A stretch of DNA of 64,000 nucleotides from positions 62,001 to 126,000 of the forward strand of contig NZ_BARG01000044.1 in the NCBI RefSeq assembly GCF_000376565.1. Reading direction: 5' to 3'. The first letter of the stretch is position 1; every line of letters starts with the position of its first letter. A model generated the notes under the pieces. The model searched no databases and had not been told where the DNA came from. It saw nothing but the letters and a program-made list of their open reading frames with translations. Below are positions 50,842 through 62,799 of the stretch, piece after piece. The translations under genes were made by a program, and so were the position numbers. The stretch comes from Streptomyces hokutonensis. Its GTDB lineage: Bacteria > Actinomycetota > Actinomycetes > Streptomycetales > Streptomycetaceae.

Positions 50842-51495
50842 ATGACCCAGCACCCCCACACGAAGCTGCACATAGCGGCAGACGGCGCCCAGACTCCGGC
50901 GTCGGTGCCCGCCGCGCTGCGCGTGGTCCACGAGTTGCAGGGGATGGATCTGGAGGCCGCTGAACTCGCCGCAGGGCAGTTTCTGCGGGCGCTGGGTGTG
51001 AGCACCGACTCCGAGAGCCTGCGCGACACGCCGCGCCGGATGGCGCATGCCTATGCCGAGCTGTTCAGCCCCCGTCCGTTCGACCTGACCACGTTTCCCA
51101 ACGACGAGGGTTACGACGAGCTCGTCCTGGCCCGCAGCATCCCGCTGCGGAGCGTCTGTGAGCATCATCTGCTGCCGTTCGTGGGCACCGCCCACATCGG
51201 CTACCTTCCCGGGCAGCGCATCCTGGGGCTGTCGAAACTCGCCCGTGTCCTGGAACACTTCGCCTGCCGGCCCCAGGTGCAAGAACGCCTCACCAAGCAG
51301 GTCGCCGACTGGCTCCAGAGCCAGCTGGAACCCAAGGGTGTAGGTGTCGTCATCCAGGCCGAGCACACCTGCATGACCCTGCGCGGGGTCCGGGCCACCG
51401 GTGCCACCACCATGACCTCCACCCTCCTGGGCCTGCTGCGCACCGATGCCCGGTCGCGCAGTGAGTTCCTGGCGCTGACGGGTCTGCCCCGCTGA
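50842..51495 (+). CDS. folE: GTP cyclohydrolase I
   Basis: 217 aa. The Zn/catalytic motif SVCEHHLLPFVGTAHIGYLP and the second zinc ligand HTCMTLRGVR are intact. It converts GTP to 7,8-dihydroneopterin triphosphate, the first step of folate and tetrahydropterin synthesis. An extra folE copy in a stress island with its own divergent regulator suggests conditional pterin supply. ATG 50842 lies after a GGTGAG. It converges on acnA with only 20 bp between stops. Confidence 0.94.
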   Translation: MTQHPHTKLHIAADGAQTPASVPAALRVVHELQGMDLEAAELAAGQFLRALGVSTDSESLRDTPRRMAHAYAELFSPRPFDLTTFPNDEGYDELVLARSIPLRSVCEHHLLPFVGTAHIGYLPGQRILGLSKLARVLEHFACRPQVQERLTKQVADWLQSQLEPKGVGVVIQAEHTCMTLRGVRATGATTMTSTLLGLLRTDARSRSEFLALTGLPR

Positions 51496-51515
51496 CCGGC
51501 GCTGTCGGCCGGTAT

Positions 51516-54290
<2,775 letters not shown>

Positions 54291-54489
54291 AGGGGCCTCC
54301 TCAGGACGGGCCGACTGATGGCCGGCAGGGGACGGGTCGGTGCGGGCCGTACGGTCCCGAAGGCGTGGCCCGTCCCGGCCCGCGATGGGCCGTGGCAACG
54401 AAGCTCCGGGCAGGTAGCCCGACGCGAAAGGGGCGGGATCCGTCCGCCTCCGATCGGCTGGGGCCGGCATCCGATCACCGCCGGCATTG

Positions 54490-54978
54490 CTACTTCACCT
54501 CTTCCAGTTGTCCTGTGGCGAGGTCGAGGACGAATCCGCGGACCGCCGCGCGATGCGGGATGTACGGGCTCGTCCTGATCCGGCTGATGGACCCGTTGCA
54601 CGTCGGCCACCACGCCGTGGAAGGACTCCTCCGACCAGAGGGGCGAAGGCCCCCCTCGCTGCGGATCGGCTCCTTGAGGGTGTAGCCCGGGAAGGCCAGC
54701 ATCCGGCAGTCCGTGTGATGGACGAGCATGATCTCGCGGGTGCCCAGCAACTGCTGGCTCACCGTCAGCGACGGTATGACGTCCTCGGTGATGACCCCGC
54801 CCGCGTTGCGAATCACACTGGCCTCACCCTCCCTCAGGCCCAGGGCGCCGTAGATGTTCAGCCGCGCGTCCATGCAGGCCACGTTGGCAATATGCCGGGA
54901 GCGCTCCATCGGAAGCGGGCCGGTGAACCCGGACACGTAGCCCTGGTCGTTGGCGAGGTATTTCTCGGTGGCCGACAT
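54490..54978 (-). CDS. beta-carbonic anhydrase, reading frame locally disturbed
   Basis: 162 aa from ATG 54978 (AAGGAAGG). Zinc ligands are visible in ACMDARL (C-x-D-x-R) and HHTDCRM (H-x2-C), as in beta-carbonic anhydrases. It hydrates CO2. Between about 54600 and 54660 the expected family sequence (LWSEESFHGVVADVQ) is in the +1 frame, while the annotated frame reads SGRRSPSTAWWPTCN. It returns at RIRTSPYI, VRGFVLDLATGQLEEV. Two compensating indels keep the ORF open but replace about 14 residues. Confidence 0.8.
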   Translation of the reverse strand: MSATEKYLANDQGYVSGFTGPLPMERSRHIANVACMDARLNIYGALGLREGEASVIRNAGGVITEDVIPSLTVSQQLLGTREIMLVHHTDCRMLAFPGYTLKEPIRSEGGLRPSGRRSPSTAWWPTCNGSISRIRTSPYIPHRAAVRGFVLDLATGQLEEVK

Positions 54979-55495
54979 TACGCCTTCCTTTCCGGAGTCC
55001 GGCGGGCGAGCGTTGCGGGACACAAGGCCCCGGCGTACGGCGATCTGCGCGAGGCGCGAGGTGTCCGTGTCTCGGCGCCTGGCACCACGAAATGTGTCCG
55101 ATGCGGCTTCTGCGTTTCACCGTGGCCCGGTCTTCTGCGCGGCAACAGGGGCCGGTCGGGGTCACCGGGGAGGACTTTCGGCCCTCCCCGGGGCGACGGC
55201 CAGGCAAGCGAACAGGCTGCTGCCGTGCAAAGGACGCTCAGCACCGGTGTGCACGGTGGAACGCTTCGACCTCTGCGCCGCCCTATGCGGTCCCGCCCCA
55301 TTTGGGGGCCACTCGTCGCACGGAGGTGGGCCACATGGCCCTACTTCCATCCCCTGCCCGGGCAACAGGCTGGGACGACGCGACCCAGCCCCACCCCGGC
55401 TGTCCGCCTGCGGCGCTGAGCGGAAACCGAGTCGGCGCGGCCCGCAAGCGTCGCCCGGCACTCTGACTCGCCCAGGAAGCAGGAGGTACCCGGCC
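54979..55495. other. intergenic before the pyruvate dehydrogenase genes
   Basis: 517 bp between divergent carbonic anhydrase and pdhA-type genes. Only the DevR-type box at 55328 stands out. Confidence 0.4.
55328..55341. promoter_or_regulatory. GGGCCACATGGCCC dyad, candidate DevR/OsdR box
   Basis: Perfect 5-4-5 inverted repeat, 155 bp before the E1-alpha start. It matches the boxes before the CBS, PPOX and USP genes, hinting that the PDH-type operon belongs to the same regulon. Confidence 0.5.
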
Positions 55496-56599
55496 ATGGA
55501 CGCGATCCAGGAACGCACCGCATCCCGCCCATCGGCGGCTTCGGCCGGCGAAGACGCCCAGTTGCTGCGCGACTACTACCGGCAGATGACCCTGATCCGG
55601 TCCTTCGAACTGCGGGCCGCGGAGATGTACACCCGGGCGAAGATCGGCGGCTACTGCCACCTCAACCTGGGCGAGGAGGCCACCGTCGTCGGACTGATGG
55701 CTGCGCTGCGGCCCACCGACTATCTGTTCACTACCTACCGCGACCACGGCTATGCGCTTGCCCGCGGCGCCGACCCCGGCAGGGTGATGGCCGAACTCTT
55801 CGGCCGCGCCACGGGCCTGTCCGGCGGGCGCGGTGGCTCCATGCACCTGTTCGACGCCGGGCTGCGCATGCTCGGCGGGTACGCGATCGTCGGCGGCCAG
55901 ATGCCACCGGCGACCGGCGCGGCCCTGGCCATCGCTCACCGCGGCGGGCCCGGTCCCGACAGCGAGGCCGTGATGTGCCTGCTCGGAGACGGCACCACCA
56001 ACATCGGCGCCTTCCACGAATCTCTCAACCTCGCGGCCGTATGGCACCTGCCCATCGCCTACATCATCGTCAACAACCACCTCGGCATGGGCACGTCGGT
56101 CGAGGCCGCCTCCGGCGAACCAGCGCTGTACCGGCGCGGCAGCGCCTACCGGATCCCCGGCGCGCGGGTGGACGGCAACGACGTCATCGCGGTCCGCGAC
56201 GCCGCGCAGGCCGCTCTGGACCAGGCGCGCTCCGAGCACCGGCCCCGGCTCCTGGAGGCTGTCAGCTACCGGTTGCGCGGCCACTCCGTGGTCGACCCGG
56301 CCCAGTACCGCTCGGCGCAGGAAACCCAGCGGCTGCGTGCGCAGGACCCGCTGCCCGCCTTCCGGGCGTACCTGATTGACCATCACATCCTCGAACCGGA
56401 CACCGCGGTCCGTATCGACGAGGAAGCCGAACGGGCCGTCACTGCCGCCGTCGATTTCGCCGACGCCAGCCCACCACCGGACACGGAAACCCTGTTCGAC
56501 CACGTGTACGCCACCGAGGTGGCCAACACCTACCGTGGCCTGCCCGGCGACACCCCGATCGGCCCCGCAGTACACGCCGGCTCCGGAGGAGGGGAGTAG
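55496..56599 (+). CDS. pyruvate dehydrogenase-type E1 component, alpha subunit
   Basis: 367 aa from ATG 55496 (AGGAGG). The thiamine-pyrophosphate motif is LLGDGTTNIGAFHESLNLAA...VNNHLGMGT (GDG...NN). The E1-alpha phosphorylation-loop-like RLRGHSVVDPAQYR is present. It forms a heterotetramer with E1-beta, three bases downstream, and decarboxylates pyruvate (or a branched-chain 2-oxoacid). The nearby E2 fits. An E3 gene is not seen here. Confidence 0.92.
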   Translation: MDAIQERTASRPSAASAGEDAQLLRDYYRQMTLIRSFELRAAEMYTRAKIGGYCHLNLGEEATVVGLMAALRPTDYLFTTYRDHGYALARGADPGRVMAELFGRATGLSGGRGGSMHLFDAGLRMLGGYAIVGGQMPPATGAALAIAHRGGPGPDSEAVMCLLGDGTTNIGAFHESLNLAAVWHLPIAYIIVNNHLGMGTSVEAASGEPALYRRGSAYRIPGARVDGNDVIAVRDAAQAALDQARSEHRPRLLEAVSYRLRGHSVVDPAQYRSAQETQRLRAQDPLPAFRAYLIDHHILEPDTAVRIDEEAERAVTAAVDFADASPPPDTETLFDHVYATEVANTYRGLPGDTPIGPAVHAGSGGGE

Positions 56600-56601
56600 C
56601 C

Positions 56602-57618
56602 GTGGCAGTCGTCACCTACCGCCAGGCACTGCACGACACGCTGCAGGCGGAGTTGCGGCGTGACGAGAACGTCCTGCTCATCGGTGAGGAGATCGGCGTC
56701 TTCGAAGGCTCCTACAAAATCACCGCCGGGCTGCTGGACGAGTTCGGCCCCCGCCGGGTACGCGACACCCCGATCAGCGAGGAGGGTTTCGCCGGAGCCG
56801 CGGTGGGCGCGGCCATGCTCGGCCTGCGACCCATCGTGGAGATCATGACCATCAACTTCAGCCTGCTGGCCATCGACCAGATCGTGAACCACGCCGCCAA
56901 GATGCACGCCATGTTCGGCGGTCAGGTCCGCGTGCCGATGGTCATCCGCACCCCCGGAGGCGGCGGACAGCAGCTGGCCGCCACGCACTCGCAGAACCTT
57001 GAGGTGTACTACGCGCACGTGCCCGGGCTCAAGGTCGTCGCCCCCGCCACCCCTGCGGACGCCAAAGGGCTGCTGACCGCTGCCATCCGCGACGACGACC
57101 CGGTGCTCGTGCTGGAAAACCTCGCGCTGTACAACACCAAGGGCGAGGTCCCCGACGGCGAGCACACCGTGCCCATCGGGACCGCAGCAGTCATCAGGTC
57201 CGGCAGTGACGTCACCGTCGTCGCCTACTCCCGAGGCAGCCTGGTCGCCCTCGAAGCCGCACGCCGCCTGGAAGCGGACGGCATCTCGGTGGAGGTGGTC
57301 GACCTGCGCAGCCTGCGACCGCTGGACCGGCAGACCGTCTGCGCCTCGGTCCGCAAAACGACCCGCGCCGTCGTCTTCGAAGACGACTGGCTCAGCTACG
57401 GCATCGGCGCCGAGATCGCGGCGACCATCGCCGAGGGCGCCTTCGACCGCCTCGACGCACCCGTCCGCCGCGTCGCCGCCGCCGAGGTACCCCTGCCGTA
57501 CGCGAAACCACTGGAACGCGCCGCTCTGCCTGATGCGACGGCACTGGTCCGGGTGATCCACGAGACCCTCGATGCCAGCGGATTCACCGCTCACCCGGCC
57601 GCCTCCACCGTCGGTTAG
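56602..57618 (+). CDS. pyruvate dehydrogenase-type E1 component, beta subunit
   Basis: 338 aa from GTG 56602, 3 bp after the alpha stop. Family signatures GEEIGVFEGSYKITAGLLDEFG, RDTPISEEGFAGAAVGAAMLGLRPIVEIMT and QNLEVYYAHVPGLKVV are intact. It completes the E1 active site, which lies at the alpha/beta interface. GGAGGAGGGG in the 3' end of the alpha gene serves as its ribosome binding site. Confidence 0.95.
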   Translation: MAVVTYRQALHDTLQAELRRDENVLLIGEEIGVFEGSYKITAGLLDEFGPRRVRDTPISEEGFAGAAVGAAMLGLRPIVEIMTINFSLLAIDQIVNHAAKMHAMFGGQVRVPMVIRTPGGGGQQLAATHSQNLEVYYAHVPGLKVVAPATPADAKGLLTAAIRDDDPVLVLENLALYNTKGEVPDGEHTVPIGTAAVIRSGSDVTVVAYSRGSLVALEAARRLEADGISVEVVDLRSLRPLDRQTVCASVRKTTRAVVFEDDWLSYGIGAEIAATIAEGAFDRLDAPVRRVAAAEVPLPYAKPLERAALPDATALVRVIHETLDASGFTAHPAASTVG

Positions 57619-57627
57619 GAGCCTGCG

Positions 57628-58903
57628 ATGCCCGAGATCCTCATGCCCCGCCTGTCCGACACGATGGAGGAGGGCACCCTGAGCCGGTGGCTCAAGCAAG
57701 AAGGCGACCCGGTCCACAAGGGTGATGCCGTCGCTGAGATCGAGACCGACAAGGCGGTGATGGAACTGGAGGCATACGACGACGGGCCGCTGACCCGCAT
57801 CCTCGTCGCCGAAGGCACCACCGTCCCAATCGGGACACCCATCGCCGTCATCGGAACCGAGCCGCAGGCCACCCCGCAGCAGTCCCCACCCGAGCAGGCA
57901 TCCGCACCAAGGGGCGCACGGCCCGCCCCGTCCGAAGACACGCAGTCCCCCTCGGCCGGCACCCAGCCGCCCTCGCCCGACACGACCTCAGAGCTTTCCG
58001 GGGGGGCGCGGGTCCCCGCTGGCTCGTACGCTCGCCGCTCAGCACGGCATCGCCCTGGCGGACCTCACCGGTAGCGGCCCCGGCGGGCGCGTGGTGCGCG
58101 CGGACGTGGATGCTGCGGTCAGCGCGCTCGACGGTCGGCCCGACGCCACCAGATCGTCCACCGAACTTGCCCCGCCCCCGCCCGTGACGGGGACGGCCGG
58201 CAACGCGTTCGACGACAGCGACGACGTAGTACCGCTGAGCACAATTCGCCGCCTCGCCGCCCAGCGCCTGACGCAGAGCACGCAGCAGGCACCACACTTC
58301 TACCTGACCACCGGCATCGACGCCGACGCCCTGCTGGCCCTTCGCGCCCAGATCAACGAGCGCCTCGACGATGACGGCCCCCGGATCAGCCTCAACGACC
58401 TGCTCATCAAGGCGTGCGCAGCAGCCCTCCGTAACCACCCGCAGGTCAACTCCTCTTGGGACACGACCCGGATTCTGCGTCACGGTCGCGTCCACATCGG
58501 CATCGCCGTCGCCACCGACGACGGGCTGATGGTCCCGGTTCTGCACGACGCCGACCGCAAGACCCTGACCTCGATCGCCCGCGAAGCGCACGGCCTTGCG
58601 GGCAAGGCACGTGCCCGGCACCTATTGCCTGCGGAGCTCAGCGGCGGCACGTTCACCATCAGCAACCTCGGCAGTTTCGGCATCGACCACTTCACCGCCG
58701 TCATCAACCCGCCCCAGGCAGCGATCCTCGCCGTCGGCGCCGCACGGCACCAGCCCGTCGTCCGCGACGGCGAGCTCGGTGTGGGCACCATCATGGCTGT
58801 GACCCTGTCCGTCGACCATCGCGTCCTGGACGGAGCCACCGCAGCAGCCTTTTTGGCCGATCTCAAGAGGCTCCTTGAACGCCCCTTCGACATCGTGCTG
58901 TAG
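57628..58903 (+). pseudogene. dihydrolipoamide acyltransferase (E2), frameshifted in a G7 run
   Basis: The N-terminal lipoyl domain (MPEILMPRLSDTMEEGTLSR; lipoylated Lys in IETDKAVMEL) runs in one frame to TAG 58074. The peripheral-subunit-binding domain (SPLARTLAAQHGIALADL, GSGPGGRVVRAD) and the acyltransferase domain (catalytic SVDHRVLDGATAAAF) are in the next frame (to TAG 58903). The switch falls at the G7 run 58000-58006, typical of a one-base slip or an assembly error. If real, only a lipoyl-domain fragment is made. It follows E1-beta by 9 bp. Confidence 0.88.
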
Positions 58904-59358
58904 GGGCCACGCCCTCCGTACGAACGACCAGACGGCCACTACCGCTTGCAGGGAAGCGGGACGCAGCAGGCCCAGTGCGCGGCTATCGCCAGGAGAATGG
59001 TTTCGCCAAGTACCCAAAAGCCACCGCACGATGCGCAAGGGGCCCCAGCGACACGTCGATCTCGTTCAGGCTGTGCGGGCGGCGCGCCGTAGCGACCACG
59101 CCGAGGCCAGCCTCCATCAGGTCAACGGGGGCGCCCGACGCACTCGCCCGCCCTCGGTGCGGTGTTCACGGTTCTCGTCCTGTCCGCCGGGCTGCGACGG
59201 CGGCCGCGCCGCGTCCGTTGATGCTGGGCCGAGCGCGCTCCGAACTGCCAGCCCTCAGCCGAGACGACACCGGAAGCCGTCGGTCCGTGACGCACTCCAC
59301 ACCAGCAAAGGCACCTTCAAATAGGTATCGGTTATTCGTATTTGTTAGCGTCCGGTCT
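58904..59358. other. intergenic with NsrR operator at its right end
   Basis: 455 bp. Apart from the dyad at 59318, no clear features. AT content rises only near the nsrR start. Confidence 0.4.
59318..59344. promoter_or_regulatory. 27-bp dyad, candidate NsrR operator
   Basis: CAAATA (59318-59323) and TATTTG (59339-59344) flank a central region with further matching positions. In a GC-rich genome this AT-rich dyad, 14 bp before the nsrR start, is distinctive and fits autoregulation. Confidence 0.55.
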
Positions 59359-59799
59359 GTGCGACTGACAAAGTTCACCGATCTGGCGCTGCGTTCCGTC
59401 ATGCGTCTGGCGGTCTGTGCCGACCACCAGGTGCTCACCACCCGCGAGGTGGCCGAAGCGGTGGCTGTGCCGTATACGCACGCAGCGAAAGCGATCACGC
59501 GCCTGCAGCACCTCGGCGTGGTCGAGGCCCGGCGTGGCCGCGGCGGCGGCCTCGCCCTGACCGCCCTCGGCCGGCGCGCATCGGTGGGCTGGCTGGTGCG
59601 AGCGCTCGAAGGGGTGGGCGAGGTCGTTTCCTGCGACGACCCGCCGTGCCCTCTGCGCGGAGCTTGCCGTCTGCGGCGCGCACTGCGTGACGCCCAGGAG
59701 GCGTTCTACGCCACGCTCGACCCGCTGACCGTGGCCGATCTCATCACCTCACCCACCGGGCCGGTACTTCTCGCCCTCACCGGCCGCCCACCGCAGTAG
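59359..59799 (+). CDS. nsrR: Rrf2-family NO-sensing repressor NsrR
   Basis: 146 aa from GTG 59359. The winged helix (TDLALRSVMRLAVCADHQVL, TREVAEAVAVPYTHAAKAIT) and the Fe-S cysteine cluster CDDPPCPLRGAC (C-x4-C-x5-C) are conserved. Streptomyces NsrR proteins hold a [4Fe-4S] cluster that NO destroys, which lifts repression. The gene lies 91 bp before the flavohaemoglobin gene, its classical target, in the same direction. Confidence 0.9.
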   Translation: MRLTKFTDLALRSVMRLAVCADHQVLTTREVAEAVAVPYTHAAKAITRLQHLGVVEARRGRGGGLALTALGRRASVGWLVRALEGVGEVVSCDDPPCPLRGACRLRRALRDAQEAFYATLDPLTVADLITSPTGPVLLALTGRPPQ

Positions 59800-59890
59800 C
59801 CCAAGTCGCTGATGCCCGCCCGGACACACCCCAGGGGCGCGGTCATCTGCAGATCTGAATACTCATTTAATTTACCAATTAGGAGTCGCA

Positions 59891-61081
59891 GTGCTGTCCG
59901 AGCAGTCCGCCCCTGTAGTCAAGGCCACCCTTCCGGTGGTCGCAGCCGCCATCGGGGACATCACCGAACTGTTCTACCGGAAGCTGTTCGACGCCCATCC
60001 CGAGCTTCTGCGGGACCTGTTCAACCGTGGCAACCAAGGCAACGGCGAGCAGCAGAAGGCGCTGGCCGGTTCCATCGCAGCCTTCGCGGGCCTGCTGCTG
60101 GAGAAGCCGGACGCCCGGCCCGACGCGATGCTCGCGCGGATCGCGCACAAGCACGCGTCGCTCGGCATCACCTCCGCCCAGTACAAGATCGTCCACCGCC
60201 ATCTCTTCGCGGCGATAGCCGAGGTACTCGGCGACGCGGTCGGCGACGCGGTCGCCGCAGCGTGGGACGAGGTCTACTGGCTCATGGCCAACGCGCTGAT
60301 CGCCGTAGAGGCGCGCCTCTACCAGGAAGCGGGCGTCGCGGAGGGGGAGGTCTGGCAGGGCATGGAGATCACTGAACGGCGCCAGGAGGCGCCCGATGTC
60401 GTCTCCTTCCTCCTGAGGCCCGCCGACGGCCCTCCGGCCTCCTTCCGGCCGGGCCAGTACGTCAGCGTTCAGGTCGAACTCGCCGATGGCGCCCGGCAGA
60501 TCCGCCAGTACAGTCTCTCCTCGGCTCCCGGCCGGCAGGACTGGCGTATCAGCGTCAAGCGCGTCCACGACGTGGCGCGGCCGGACGGTGAGGTCTCGAC
60601 GTGGCTTCATGACCACGCCCGGCCCGGCGACGTGCTCAACGTGTCGGCGCCGTTCGGCGACCTGGTCCTGTCTGAGGGCGACGCTCCGCTGCTGCTGGCA
60701 TCCGCGGGGATCGGCAATACCCCCATGCTGGCCATGCTCGACCACCTGGCCTCCACCGGCTCCGGCCGTCTCGTCATCGCGGTCCACGCCGACCGCTCTC
60801 CTGCCGAGCACGCGCACCGGGCGGAGCAGCTCGGCCTCGTGCAAGCGCTGCCGAACGCCCGGTATCACCTGTGGTACGAGGTGCCCGGCGACCACGCACC
60901 ACAGGCATCACCCGGCCAAGCCGATGTGAGCAGCCTGGAACTCCCGGCAGACCTGACCGCCTACCTGTGCGGGCCGCTGCCGTTCATGCGGGCGGTGCGC
61001 GGCGGCCTGCTGCGGCACGGCGTGCCCGCCGAGAGGATCCACTACGAGGTCTTCGGCCCGGACCTGTGGCTGGGTCAGTAG
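59891..61081 (+). CDS. hmp: flavohaemoglobin (NO dioxygenase)
   Basis: 396 aa from GTG 59891 (AGGAG, 5 bp). Globin domain: ITELFYRKLFDAHPELLRDLFNRGNQ (B10 Tyr) and IAHKHASLGI (proximal His). The FAD domain has RQYSLSSAP, and the NAD domain has ASAGIGNTPMLAML and YLCGPLPFM. It converts NO and O2 to nitrate. AT-rich sequence at 59853-59880 may hold the NsrR site. It complements the truncated haemoglobin at 30691. Confidence 0.96.
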   Translation: MLSEQSAPVVKATLPVVAAAIGDITELFYRKLFDAHPELLRDLFNRGNQGNGEQQKALAGSIAAFAGLLLEKPDARPDAMLARIAHKHASLGITSAQYKIVHRHLFAAIAEVLGDAVGDAVAAAWDEVYWLMANALIAVEARLYQEAGVAEGEVWQGMEITERRQEAPDVVSFLLRPADGPPASFRPGQYVSVQVELADGARQIRQYSLSSAPGRQDWRISVKRVHDVARPDGEVSTWLHDHARPGDVLNVSAPFGDLVLSEGDAPLLLASAGIGNTPMLAMLDHLASTGSGRLVIAVHADRSPAEHAHRAEQLGLVQALPNARYHLWYEVPGDHAPQASPGQADVSSLELPADLTAYLCGPLPFMRAVRGGLLRHGVPAERIHYEVFGPDLWLGQ

Positions 61082-61097
61082 AAGCCGATCCGGGATC

Positions 61098-61130
61098 GTA
61101 ACGCCAGATCGTCAACCGGCCTGGCGTTAC
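61098..61130 (+). terminator. hairpin downstream of hmp
   Basis: GTAACGCCAG (61098-61107) and CTGGCGTTAC (61121-61130) are perfect 10-bp complements around a 13-nt loop, 17 bp after the stop of hmp. A clear terminator candidate. Confidence 0.65.
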
Positions 61131-61369
61131 ACGGGCCTTCGCCGCTGGTGGGGACGGGCTGATCATGCCGCACGACGGGCTTGGCCTTCCCAGCCAGTGG
61201 CCAAGGCTGGGGGTGGCCGGCTGCCGAATGTTCATCGGGATCCGGGCAGGCAGCTCCGGCGGGGCAGAAGGCAGGAGTGACGGAGATGGTGTGCGCGGTA
61301 GTGGCGAGTGCCACGTCGGCTGCGCGGGCGTGGGCCTGTTACCACACGTTCACCTTGCTGGTGGTGACG

Positions 61370-61603
61370 TCAGTCGAATCGTGGGCTGGCCGCCCTCAGC
61401 CGGCCGGGCCGCAGGATTCCGCGGCCGCCGCACGCACGGCATCGGTTCGCGGTCAGCGGTGACCGGACCTTGAGGCTCTTCACGTAGCAGTACGTGCATA
61501 CGCGCCCCTGACCATCGACCGAGTGCCGGATGTCGTAGGCGCCCTCCCAGGCAGGCCCACAGCGCAGACAGGCGAACGAATAAGCTTCGTGTATCGGCTC
61601 GGC
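61370..61603 (-). pseudogene. zinc-ribbon protein remnant without start codon
   Basis: An open stretch of 77 codons on the minus strand reads EPIHEAYSFACLRCGPAWEG, then VCTYC and NRCRACGGRG: three Cys pairs of a zinc-ribbon protein common in Streptomyces. A TAG stands directly before the first residue, and no ATG, GTG or TTG is available at the N-terminus. The start region has been lost. This is a relic, or its start uses an unrecognised codon. Confidence 0.55.
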
Positions 61604-61679
61604 CTACAACGCCATCACACCCTTGTTGCCCGAACCGTCACGCCCCGCGCGGCTCCGGTTTCGTCACACCCGGCTCAAC

Positions 61680-61694
61680 ATTGCGTTCTGCAAT
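61680..61694. promoter_or_regulatory. ATTGCGTTCTGCAAT dyad, candidate MarR operator
   Basis: A 5-5-5 inverted repeat 59 bp before the MarR start. Copies of TTGC-N5-GCAA recur at 62466 and 63935, and a weaker form at 63540. Confidence 0.6.
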
Positions 61695-61752
61695 AATCGC
61701 GGCTGGCTAGGAGGCCGGGCCGCAGGGGCGCCGGCGAAGCAGTGGAACGGAC

Positions 61753-62340
61753 ATGATGACGCGACAGCAACCAAGCTCCCACTCGGAGCTCGACCAGGAG
61801 GCGGAGGAGGTCACTCTCTCCGTCATGGCGGCATCCAGGTTGCTCGTGGCGATCTCCGCCCGCGCTCTCGCGTCCACCGACGAGACCCTGACCCTGCCCC
61901 AACTGCGGGCCCTGGTCGTGCTGGACACCTGCGGGCCCGTGAAGCTCGCCGCCATGGCCGCGACTCTGGGAGTCAACCCCTCGACGGCCCTGCGCATGGT
62001 CGGACGCCTTGAGTCCACCGGCCACCTCGACCGCAAGACCAATCCCGACAACCGGCGCGAGGTCATCCTCCGCCTCACGCCCGCCGGGCGGGATCTGGTG
62101 GAGCGCGTCCTCGTACACCGGCGGTCCGAGATCCGCATTCTCGTGCAACGGCTGCCCGCCGAAGCGCGTGCAGCGCTCGTTCCCGCACTGAGGGCGCTGA
62201 CCGAGGCTGCCGACGAAATGGCCGTAGACCCCTTTGCCGAAGTCCGCCGCGTCGGTGGCCTTGTCGACGATCCGCTCAACCCGACCCCGCCGGACCCACC
62301 ACAGGGAGGCCGTCGTCGCCGGAAGGGTGGAGCAGTCTGA
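61753..62340 (+). CDS. MarR-family transcriptional regulator
   Basis: 195 aa. The winged helix-turn-helix: LTLPQLRALVVLDTCGPVKL, AAMAATLGVNPSTALRMVGRLE and wing KTNPDNRREVILRLTPAGRDL. A single Cys is present (DTCGP) in the helix before the HTH, so a simple thiol switch is conceivable. The C-terminal 25 residues are basic and proline-rich. The dyad upstream suggests autoregulation and control of the downstream DUF2180 and VKOR genes. Confidence 0.9.
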   Translation: MMTRQQPSSHSELDQEAEEVTLSVMAASRLLVAISARALASTDETLTLPQLRALVVLDTCGPVKLAAMAATLGVNPSTALRMVGRLESTGHLDRKTNPDNRREVILRLTPAGRDLVERVLVHRRSEIRILVQRLPAEARAALVPALRALTEAADEMAVDPFAEVRRVGGLVDDPLNPTPPDPPQGGRRRRKGGAV

Positions 62341-62465
62341 CCCTGACCAGCGGCATCGAGAGGCAGTGGCCGGCTCCGCTCGCCCCGGACCCTCCCTCCG
62401 CCCCTGGAGTCCTCGTCACCGTTCGGTCTGGCGTAGTCGTGTTGCGCGGAGACGCCATCCGTTCC

Positions 62466-62478
62466 TTGCATTCTGCAA
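62466..62478. promoter_or_regulatory. TTGCATTCTGCAA dyad, candidate MarR operator
   Basis: Differs from the copy at 61680 by one base in the spacer. Located 71 bp before the DUF2180 gene. Confidence 0.58.
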
Positions 62479-62548
62479 TGTTCGAGAGGACCATGGGTGG
62501 AAAGGCAAGCGGGCCTCAGAGCCCGGCCCCGAATGAGGGGAGAGAGCG

Positions 62549-62749
62549 GTGAACTGCTACGACTGCCCCGACAGCATCGCAACGTCGGCGGTGGCGGTGT
62601 GCATCCGCTGCGGCGCGGCGGTCTGTCGCGAACACGCGCACACGAGCCACAATCCGGCCCAGGACGTCGTCGGCACCGGCCGTGCGACACATGACGCACC
62701 TCTGAGGCACATCACCTGCCTGGCGTGCCACAAAACAGAGATGAGCTGA
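62549..62749 (+). CDS. DUF2180-family small cysteine-rich protein
   Basis: 66 aa from GTG 62549 (GGGGAGA). MNCYDCPDSIATSAVAVCIR, then CGAAVCREH and LRHITCLACHK: four Cys pairs typical of DUF2180, probably a zinc-binding treble-clef or B-box-like protein. Function unknown. It lies under the putative MarR operator at 62466 and converges on the VKOR gene. Confidence 0.85.
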   Translation: MNCYDCPDSIATSAVAVCIRCGAAVCREHAHTSHNPAQDVVGTGRATHDAPLRHITCLACHKTEMS

Positions 62750-62799
62750 ACCGGCGGGGGCACTGGCCCGGCCGGCGTCGAATCAGCGGGGCTGCGACC

